Below, one piece after another: positions 1 through 5,634 of a stretch of DNA of 11,824 bases. The translations under genes were made by a program, and so were the position numbers. Position 1 is the first letter of the stretch. Every line of letters begins with the position of its first letter. The notes under the pieces were generated by a model. That model did not search any database, had not been told where the DNA came from, and worked only from the letters and a program-made list of their open reading frames with translations. The stretch comes from JBBDIP01 sp040880305 (GTDB lineage: Bacteria; Bacillota; Sulfobacillia; Fermentithermobacillales; Fermentithermobacillaceae), in contig JBBDIP010000058.1 in the NCBI GenBank assembly GCA_040880305.1, forward strand, positions 1 through 11,824, read 5' to 3'.

Positions 1-518
1 ATGAAGTGGAGTTTCTCCTGAACTTGGTGCTTGAGTGGGCCAAGGAGGACAAGCAGGATCTGGTGAGCAAGGGCGTGAAGATACTGCCGGTGGGAAGGTG
101 GAAGGATCTACCTGCTCCGGTGGTTGCGGCCTTGTCTCGCGCGGCTAAGGATACCGAGGGCGGGCGCCGGCTCACCTTGTTGGCATGCGTTAACTATGGT
201 GGGCGCCAGGAAATCGTCGATGCAGCAAAGGCCATGGCGCTGTCCTTCGCAGGAGACTCGGAAAAGGCCGAGAATCTTGATGAAGAAGGGTTCGGGCAAT
301 TCCTGTACGCGCCGGGCGTCCCCGACCCGGACCTGATCGTGAGGGCCTCCGGAGAGGAGCGGCTGTCTAACTTCCTCCTATGGGAAGCGGCCTACTCGGA
401 GTTCGTGTTCACCGACGTCCTCTGGCCTGACTTTAGCCCGGTCGATGTATACAAGGCCGTGGCGGAGTACGGAGGCCGGAAGCGGAGGTTCGGCGACGTG
501 TCTGACAAGAGAGGGTGA
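1..518 (+). CDS. uppS: Undecaprenyl diphosphate synthase, C-terminal part (5' end outside window)
   Basis: UppS is a cis-prenyltransferase that adds isopentenyl diphosphate units to farnesyl diphosphate to make the C55 carrier lipid for peptidoglycan and other wall polymers. The reading frame is already open at base 3, and the GTG at 6 lies inside a conserved stretch (EVEFLLNL), so the gene starts upstream. About 170 of the usual 240-260 residues are present. The part containing the family's DGNGRW motif is missing. The diagnostic C-terminal block is clear: DPDLIVRASGEERLSNFLLW, then AYSEFVF, then LWPDF, with the Arg and Ser-Gly-Glu-x-Arg residues that bind the IPP diphosphate. It is the first visible gene of the uppS-cdsA-dxr-rseP-ispG-polC operon. 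Its TGA stop overlaps the GTG start of cdsA. The identification is secure, and only the truncation limits the entry. Confidence 0.95.
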   Translation, partial: EVEFLLNLVLEWAKEDKQDLVSKGVKILPVGRWKDLPAPVVAALSRAAKDTEGGRRLTLLACVNYGGRQEIVDAAKAMALSFAGDSEKAENLDEEGFGQFLYAPGVPDPDLIVRASGEERLSNFLLWEAAYSEFVFTDVLWPDFSPVDVYKAVAEYGGRKRRFGDVSDKRG

Positions 519-1306
519 GGGCAGTGTTTGGAGAAAGATTGGTGTCCTCCCTCATCTTCGCTCCCATCGTCGCCGGCGCTTTCTACCTGGGAAACGTGTA
601 TTTTGCCGCCCTGGTCCTTCTGGTGTCGGTCCTGGGCGCTATCGAGTATCGGAAGATCATGTCCCTGGCCGGCGTCGAGATTCATGCTGCGTTCGTGTTC
701 ATCTCGGCGGTGGTCGCGCTCGCAGGTTTCCTGCGCCCTTCGATGTTCGTTGCGACGCTGTCAGGCGGCGCGGTGCTTGTCCTTTCCATCGCCTTGATCC
801 AGTACGGAACAGCGCCGTCGGCCATGTACAGCCTTTCGGGTGAGATGTACATCGGGGGACTCCTGGGCTCTTTGTTCCTCTTGCGCGCCGGGCCCGACGG
901 TCGAGCATGGGCATTCTTTACCCTACTTATCACGTGGGCGACCGATGTCGGGGCGTACATTGGCGGGATTACCTTCGGCAAGCACAAGCTGGCGCCCAAG
1001 ATCAGCCCAGGGAAGTCGTGGGAAGGGGCGCTATCCGGGGTCGCTGCCGCCGCCATAGTTGGGGGTGCGCTGGCCGGGTCCGTCGGTCTCCCGCTAGTGT
1101 ACGCGGTAATCGCCGGGGGGTTCTTGGGAGTCCTGGCGGAACTGGGAGACCTGGTCGAATCGTCCTTAAAGAGGTTCGCCAACGTCAAGGACTCGGGGAG
1201 GACCATCCCTGGCCACGGCGGCATACTTGATAGGTTCGACAGCCTCTTGTTCACCGGTGCGGGAGGACTTCTTATCAGGACTTTACACGGGCTGTTCTTT
1301 GGATGA
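515..1306 (+). CDS. cdsA: Phosphatidate cytidylyltransferase (CDP-diacylglycerol synthase)
   Basis: This integral membrane enzyme converts phosphatidic acid and CTP into CDP-diacylglycerol, the precursor of phosphatidylglycerol, phosphatidylethanolamine and cardiolipin. The 263-residue product is the usual family length and is almost entirely hydrophobic helices (about eight membrane segments by eye). The CdsA signature is complete near the C-terminus at residues 216-242: SSLKR, then KDSG, then PGHGGILDRFDS, including Lys219, Arg220, Lys225, Asp226, Asp239 and Asp242. The chosen start is the GTG at 515, which overlaps the uppS stop (GTGA) and suggests translational coupling. An in-frame GTG at 524 is an alternative, because the purine-rich stretch at 508-520 would be better spaced for it. 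The next gene follows after 24 bases. Confidence 0.96.
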   Translation: MRAVFGERLVSSLIFAPIVAGAFYLGNVYFAALVLLVSVLGAIEYRKIMSLAGVEIHAAFVFISAVVALAGFLRPSMFVATLSGGAVLVLSIALIQYGTAPSAMYSLSGEMYIGGLLGSLFLLRAGPDGRAWAFFTLLITWATDVGAYIGGITFGKHKLAPKISPGKSWEGALSGVAAAAIVGGALAGSVGLPLVYAVIAGGFLGVLAELGDLVESSLKRFANVKDSGRTIPGHGGILDRFDSLLFTGAGGLLIRTLHGLFFG

Positions 1307-1330
1307 ATAGACATTACGGGAGGTGGGTTC

Positions 1331-2365
1331 GTGACAACCAGGACAGTGGGGTATGTGGCGTTCTTGCTTGCGGCGATATATGTCACGTTCCGCTTCCTCC
1401 TGCCCTTCGTGCTTCCTTTCGCGCTTGGGGTCTTTCTGGCATTTGTGCTGGAGCCCTCGGTCAAGTTCCTCAACAAGCGCTTCCGCCTAAGCAGGCCAGG
1501 GGCCGCCGCGCTTCTGGTGCTCATCCTGGTAGGTAGCCTGGCTTTCCTCGTCTCGTGGGCTGTGACCAGGATCGCTGCCGAGGTCACCGACCTGTACGGT
1601 TACCTGCCGCAGTACTACGGCGAGTTCATGCGCGTGGTCGGGGAGATGCTGAGGGTGGCGGGCGACATCTCGCAGCAGCTTCCTGAACCCCTGGCAAGGG
1701 CTGCGCAGGACCAGTGGAACCGGCTGTATAGCCTGCTTTCGGCGATCGTGAGCGGGGCGGGCGGGGTGGTGCGGACCGTGCCGTCATTGACTGTGACGAC
1801 GGTGTTTACTTTCCTTTCGGCTTTCTTCATCATGAAAGACCGCGCTGCTATCCGCGGCTTCGTCCGAAACTTGGTGCCATCCGGCGCCTTCGCGCACTTC
1901 AAGAACGTAGAGGTCGATATGCTGGGCGGAGTGGCCGGGTTTTTGCGAGCCCAGACTGTGCTGATTCTGCTCACCATGATCATAAACGTCGTCGGGCTGT
2001 CGTTGTTGGGTTCCCGGTACGCCGTGGCGCTGGGCCTTCTTCTGGCCATCCTGGACCTTCTGCCCATCGTCGGACCGGGACTCATCTACCTGCCCTGGAT
2101 AGGCTACCAGATGCTTTGGGGCACAGTGACGTACGGTTTCGGGCTCCTGGTGCTATACGGCGTAGTCTCGCTGTTACGCCAGGTCATCCAGACCCACGTG
2201 GTCGGCCGCGAGATGGGGCTGCACCCATTGGTGACTCTCCTTTCCCTGTACGTGGCGGTGAAGCTGTTCGGCGCCCCAGGCGTTATCTACGGGCCTCTGA
2301 CGGCTATCCTGCTTAAGACCCTTTGGGCTTCGGGCGTGATACCCCACGAAGGTGGTGTGTCTTGA
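1331..2365 (+). CDS. AI-2E/PerM-family membrane protein, YtvI-like
   Basis: This is a polytopic membrane protein of 344 residues in the AI-2E transporter (PerM) family, most like the YtvI subgroup that is conserved in spore-forming Bacillota. Its exact transport or structural role is unknown. Three hydrophobic segments occupy roughly residues 5-80, followed by a more polar region (about 85-140) and a C-terminal block of helices. The family hallmark near the end is present: VVGREMGLHPLVTLLSLYVA followed by KLFGAPGVIYGPL. The central LLAILDLLPIVGPGLIYLPW also fits YtvI. It starts at a GTG six or so bases after the GGGAGGTGGG stretch at 1319-1328. Its TGA stop overlaps the TTG start of dxr. Finding this family between cdsA and dxr is not the arrangement I know from Bacillus, where those two genes are adjacent. 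The family is well supported, and the YtvI assignment is moderate. Confidence 0.85.
   Translation: MTTRTVGYVAFLLAAIYVTFRFLLPFVLPFALGVFLAFVLEPSVKFLNKRFRLSRPGAAALLVLILVGSLAFLVSWAVTRIAAEVTDLYGYLPQYYGEFMRVVGEMLRVAGDISQQLPEPLARAAQDQWNRLYSLLSAIVSGAGGVVRTVPSLTVTTVFTFLSAFFIMKDRAAIRGFVRNLVPSGAFAHFKNVEVDMLGGVAGFLRAQTVLILLTMIINVVGLSLLGSRYAVALGLLLAILDLLPIVGPGLIYLPWIGYQMLWGTVTYGFGLLVLYGVVSLLRQVIQTHVVGREMGLHPLVTLLSLYVAVKLFGAPGVIYGPLTAILLKTLWASGVIPHEGGVS
2349..2355 (+). promoter_or_regulatory. Ribosome binding site that fixes the dxr TTG start
   Basis: AAGGTGG lies six bases before the TTG at 2362. The open frame extends upstream to an ATG at 2323, but that region overlaps the end of the ytvI-like gene, has no ribosome site, and would add a 13-residue tail before the Rossmann strand where the family has none. 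Confidence 0.75.
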
Positions 2366-3507
2366 CCTCTCTCTCCGTTTTGGGGTCTACGGGATCCATC
2401 GGAGTACAGTCTCTGGACGTGGCCGAAAGTCTGCCGGGAATGCGCGTGGTGGGCTTGGCCGCGCGCTCCGACTGGAGAGCGATCTTGACCCAGGCCGCAA
2501 AGACCGGTGCCCTTGTGGTCGCCCTCGAGGATCCGGAAGCCGCGGAGAGGGCCAAAATCGAAAAGCACTCTCTCGGCCTGCGTCGCCTTAAGGTGCTGTC
2601 AGGAGATGAGGGCGCATCCGAGGTTGCAGCCCTTCCGGGCGTCGACGTGGTCGTACACGCCCTGCCGGGGTTCCGTGGGATTAAGCCGCTCCTGGCATCC
2701 CTCACGGCCGGGAAACGTGTGGCTTTCGCGGGCAAGGAAGCCTTAGTCTGCGCGGGAGACCTCATAGCCCCGTACCTGCGCTCCGGCGCGTCATTGGTGC
2801 CGGTCGACTCCGAACACTCCGCTGTATTCCAGTGCCTTGCAGGCGAACGGATGGAGGAAGTCTCGGAGGTCGTGCTCACGGCGTCAGGCGGCGCGCTACG
2901 CGACTACTCGCTGGAGGAGATGGCGGGAGTCACTGCCTCCTCGGTGTTGAACCACCCGACCTGGAAGATGGGCAAGAAGGTTACAGTGGACTCAGCCACG
3001 CTGTTCAACAAGGCGCTGGAGGTCATAGAGGCCCATCACCTGTTCGGCGTGCCTTACAGCAAGATCAAGGTGGTTGTCCATCGCGAGAGCATCGTCCATT
3101 CGATGGTCACCTTCGTGGACGGCTCCACCAAAGCCCAGGCAGCTCGCCCTGACATGAGGCTGGCCATCGCTTACGGTCTTTCATACCCCCAGCGGCTGCC
3201 TGTGGTGCCGTCGCTTTCGCCCTATCTGGGCACCCTTACCTTTGAAGAACCCGATCTGGACAGGTTCCCCAGCCTTGCGCTAGGGTTCCGGGCAGGCCAG
3301 GCGGGAGGGACCGCGCCTTGCGTCGTGTCCGTAGCCGACGAGATCCTGGTGCAGGAATTCCTATCGGGCAGAATTGGCTTCCTTGACATACCAAGGGTGC
3401 TTATGGCGGTGCTGGAAGACTACCGGCCCAAGCCGGTGACCGGAGTTGAAGTCCTTGAGACCGAGCGGGCCTGGGCAGAGGCGCGAGTCCGCGAGCTTCT
3501 CTCGTAA
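2362..3507 (+). CDS. dxr: 1-deoxy-D-xylulose 5-phosphate reductoisomerase
   Basis: DXR (IspC) rearranges and reduces DXP to 2-C-methyl-D-erythritol 4-phosphate with NADPH and a divalent metal. This is the first committed step of the MEP isoprenoid pathway. From the TTG at 2362 the protein is 381 residues, the normal length. The NADPH-binding loop GSTGSIG lies directly after the first strand. Active-site residues are in place: Lys125 (GKEAL), Asp149-Ser150-Glu151 (VDSEHSA), the LTASGGALRD flexible-loop motif, HPTWKMG, and DSATLFNKALEVIEAHHLF with the Ser, Asn, Lys and Glu ligands, then VVHRESIVHSMV. Some normally strict positions differ: the usual ANKE is AGKE, the NAANE-type motif reads VADE, and the strand before Lys125 reads ALPGFRGIKPL. 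It works in one pathway with ispG further along the operon. The start overlaps the previous stop (TTGA). Confidence 0.96.
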   Translation: MTSLSVLGSTGSIGVQSLDVAESLPGMRVVGLAARSDWRAILTQAAKTGALVVALEDPEAAERAKIEKHSLGLRRLKVLSGDEGASEVAALPGVDVVVHALPGFRGIKPLLASLTAGKRVAFAGKEALVCAGDLIAPYLRSGASLVPVDSEHSAVFQCLAGERMEEVSEVVLTASGGALRDYSLEEMAGVTASSVLNHPTWKMGKKVTVDSATLFNKALEVIEAHHLFGVPYSKIKVVVHRESIVHSMVTFVDGSTKAQAARPDMRLAIAYGLSYPQRLPVVPSLSPYLGTLTFEEPDLDRFPSLALGFRAGQAGGTAPCVVSVADEILVQEFLSGRIGFLDIPRVLMAVLEDYRPKPVTGVEVLETERAWAEARVRELLS

Positions 3508-3522
3508 GGAGACGATGAACCT

Positions 3523-4551
3523 TTGCAGGCTGTGCTAGCGATATTCCTTCTGGGCGTTCTGGTAACGTTTCACGAACTGGGCCACTTTCTTGCCGGCCGG
3601 GCCGCGGGCGTCTACGTCCACGAGTTCGCCATCGGAATGGGCCCCGTCATCTTCCAGCGGCAGGGCGCTGAGACCAAGTACACGGTCCGGCTCATCCCCA
3701 TCGGCGGGTTCACGCGTTTCGCCGGGGAAGAAGGCAAGGACAGGGACGAGGACCTCGACATTCCGAGGGATCGCTTGCTTAACGCGCAGTCGCCCGGGCG
3801 AAAGGCCCGAATAGTGGCGGCAGGGCCTCTCGCAAACCTGCTTATTGCCGCGCTGGCATTCTTCGCGGTGTTCTCCTTTGTAGGCCTGAACAGGCCTACG
3901 ACGACGCTTGCCGAGATAATGGCCGGGTATCCCGCGGAACAGGCCGGGCTGCGCGCGGGCGATACTGTGCTGTCGGTTGCGGGCGCATCTACGCCCACCT
4001 GGGAAGACATGACGGCAGCTGTGCAGCCCAGAGCAACGGTACCCACCCCGATCGTGGTGCGGCGCGGCTATGAGGATATTACCGTGAATGTGACACCCTT
4101 GGACGTCAACGGCGTTGGAGTCATAGGGGTAAGGCCCAGTTTCGTCGTTGCCAGGCTTGGGTTGTTCACAGGCCTGTACGAGGGATTGAGAGAGGCCGTA
4201 CTGGTGAGCGTCGCGTGGGTCCAGGGCATATTCGGCATGCTGGTGGGCAAGGTCGCTCCAGAGGTTACCGGTCCTATCGGCATCACTCAGATACTAGGCG
4301 AAGCCGCAAAGACTGGACTTGGGGAATTGCTGTACCTGTTCGGCGCGCTGTCGGCAAACCTTGGCCTCTTCAACCTCATGCCGGTGCCCGCCCTAGACGG
4401 CAGCCGGCTGGTCTTCGCGGGAGTTGAGGCGATCTGGGGAAAGCCCATAGACCCCGACAAAGAGAGCTTCATCCACTTCGTGGGGTTTTTCCTGCTCATG
4501 GCCTTGTTCGTCGTTATCACCTACAAAGACATCCTGAGGCTGATTAGATGA
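3523..4551 (+). CDS. rseP: RseP/RasP-type site-2 intramembrane zinc metalloprotease
   Basis: This protease cuts transmembrane segments of substrates such as anti-sigma factors and leftover signal peptides inside the membrane. It has 342 residues, the compact Gram-positive form. The zinc motif HELGH is at residues 17-21 in the first helix. It is followed by the GMGP and IPIGGFTRFAGE conserved loop, a second membrane segment (about 100-120), one PDZ domain (about 129-193, with GYPAEQAGLRAGD), and the second zinc/catalytic motif NLMPVPALDG at 284-293, whose Asp292 is the third metal ligand. A final membrane helix closes the protein. The start is the TTG at 3523, eleven bases after the AAGGAG at 3506-3511. 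A GTG at 3532 is possible but is further from that site. The stop overlaps the ispG start (ATGA). Substrates cannot be inferred from the window. Confidence 0.95.
   Translation: MQAVLAIFLLGVLVTFHELGHFLAGRAAGVYVHEFAIGMGPVIFQRQGAETKYTVRLIPIGGFTRFAGEEGKDRDEDLDIPRDRLLNAQSPGRKARIVAAGPLANLLIAALAFFAVFSFVGLNRPTTTLAEIMAGYPAEQAGLRAGDTVLSVAGASTPTWEDMTAAVQPRATVPTPIVVRRGYEDITVNVTPLDVNGVGVIGVRPSFVVARLGLFTGLYEGLREAVLVSVAWVQGIFGMLVGKVAPEVTGPIGITQILGEAAKTGLGELLYLFGALSANLGLFNLMPVPALDGSRLVFAGVEAIWGKPIDPDKESFIHFVGFFLLMALFVVITYKDILRLIR
3880..3899. repeat. Perfect 9-bp inverted repeat inside rseP
   Basis: GTAGGCCTG and CAGGCCTAC face each other across two bases. The repeat falls between the second membrane segment and the PDZ domain. 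In RNA it would form an 8-bp stem with a GAAC loop. No function is known, and it may simply be a chance product of the codons for Val-Gly-Leu-Asn-Arg-Pro-Thr. Confidence 0.6.
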
Positions 4552-5633
4552 TAGATGAGTTGTTTCGCAGGCGGGAAACCATCCCGGTTCGTTGCGGCAG
4601 CATAACAATAGGCGGCGGGGCCCCGGTCTCTATCCAGACCATGACAAAGACCGACACCCGTGACTCGTCGGCCACGGTTGCCCAGATCAACCAAGCTGTT
4701 GACGCGGGCGCCGACATCGTCCGCGTGGCCATCCCTGATTTCCAAGCCGCCGAAGCCCTGCGCGCGATCAAACGAGGCGCGAGGTGCCCCATCGTGGCCG
4801 ACATCCATTTCGACCACGCTCTGGCCATCGTGTGCATCGAGAACGGCGCCGACAAGGTCCGGGTGAACCCCGGCAACCTCGGTGGGCTGGACAAGCTTCT
4901 TCTGGTGGCGGACGCTGCCAAAGCGAGAGGCGCGTCTGTCCGTATTGGCGTAAACAGCGGTTCAGTCGAAGCGGACATCCTGGCCAAGCACGGCGGGCCG
5001 ACTCCAGAGGCTCTGGTCGAGAGCGCCTGCCGCTCTCTTTGCTTCCTGGCGGAGCACGACGCCCGCGATCTCGTCGTCTCGCTCAAGTCATCCAGCGTCA
5101 AGGACACCATACGTTCTTACGCCCTGATGTCGCGCGAGACCAGGTGGCCCTTCCATATAGGCGTCACCGAGGCGGGGCCGGGGCTGTCTGGGGTCGTGAA
5201 ATCCGCAGCCGGGATATCGTCGCTGCTCACCATCGGAATAGGCGACACCATCAGGGTGTCGCTGACCGGCACTCCGGTCGAGGAAGTCGAGGCTGCCCGG
5301 GAGATCCTGCAGGCTATGGAGGCGCGGCGATTCGGTCCCGATCTTATCTCGTGCCCGACATGCGGCAGGACCCAGGTCGACCTCATTTCCATAGCCCGCC
5401 AGGTTGCCGAAAGGCTCAAGCAGTTCGACGCGCCCTTGAAGGTGGCCGTCATGGGGTGTCCCGTCAACGGGCCTGGAGAGGCAAAGGAAGCCGACGCAGG
5501 CGTAGCTTGCGGCAGAGACGGGGGCATCCTGTTCTCTCACGGGAAGGCGCTCGGAAGGGTGCCGCAAGAAGAGATCGTCGACGCTCTAATGCGTCTTGTC
5601 GCTGAAGAAGCCGGTAGACTCCGGAGGGCCTGA
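4548..5633 (+). CDS. ispG: 4-hydroxy-3-methylbut-2-en-1-yl diphosphate synthase (IspG/GcpE)
   Basis: IspG is a [4Fe-4S] enzyme that reductively opens MEcPP to HMBPP, the penultimate step of the MEP pathway. The product is 361 residues, the usual size of the bacterial two-domain form. The TIM-barrel domain shows MTKTDTRD, the repeated VRVAIPD and ADIHFDH motifs, KVRVNPGNLGG and VRIGVNSGS. The C-terminal domain has the cluster ligands Cys269 and Cys272 (SCPTCGR), Cys304 (MGCPVNGPGEA) and Glu311. The ATG at 4548 overlaps the rseP stop. A GAGG at 4536-4539 gives eight-base spacing. In Bacillus the place before polC is taken by proS. Here ispG sits there and no prolyl-tRNA synthetase gene is present in the window. 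Confidence 0.97.
   Translation: MIDELFRRRETIPVRCGSITIGGGAPVSIQTMTKTDTRDSSATVAQINQAVDAGADIVRVAIPDFQAAEALRAIKRGARCPIVADIHFDHALAIVCIENGADKVRVNPGNLGGLDKLLLVADAAKARGASVRIGVNSGSVEADILAKHGGPTPEALVESACRSLCFLAEHDARDLVVSLKSSSVKDTIRSYALMSRETRWPFHIGVTEAGPGLSGVVKSAAGISSLLTIGIGDTIRVSLTGTPVEEVEAAREILQAMEARRFGPDLISCPTCGRTQVDLISIARQVAERLKQFDAPLKVAVMGCPVNGPGEAKEADAGVACGRDGGILFSHGKALGRVPQEEIVDALMRLVAEEAGRLRRA
5623..5628 (+). promoter_or_regulatory. Ribosome binding site that fixes the polC TTG start
   Basis: GGAGGG lies in the last codons of ispG, six bases before the TTG at 5635, which comes directly after the ispG stop. The longer open frame from an ATG at 5596 would lie wholly within ispG and has no ribosome site of its own. 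Confidence 0.75.
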
Positions 5634-5634
5634 A

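Noticed and set aside
682..1587. 301-codon open frame on the minus strand across cdsA and the ytvI-like gene
   Set aside because: It is antisense to two well-supported genes, has a low-complexity Ser/Pro/Thr/Ala composition typical of a high-GC shadow frame, and has no ribosome site or recognisable motif.
3515..3538. Seven-codon ATG frame just after the AAGGAG before rseP
   Set aside because: It is well spaced from the ribosome site but very short and out of frame. The same site serves the TTG of rseP at 3523. No regulatory peptide logic is visible.
4784..5605. 273-codon open frame on the + strand inside ispG
   Set aside because: It is Arg/Gly/His-rich, out of frame with ispG, which shows all its catalytic motifs, and has no family resemblance. 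It is a shadow of high-GC coding sequence.
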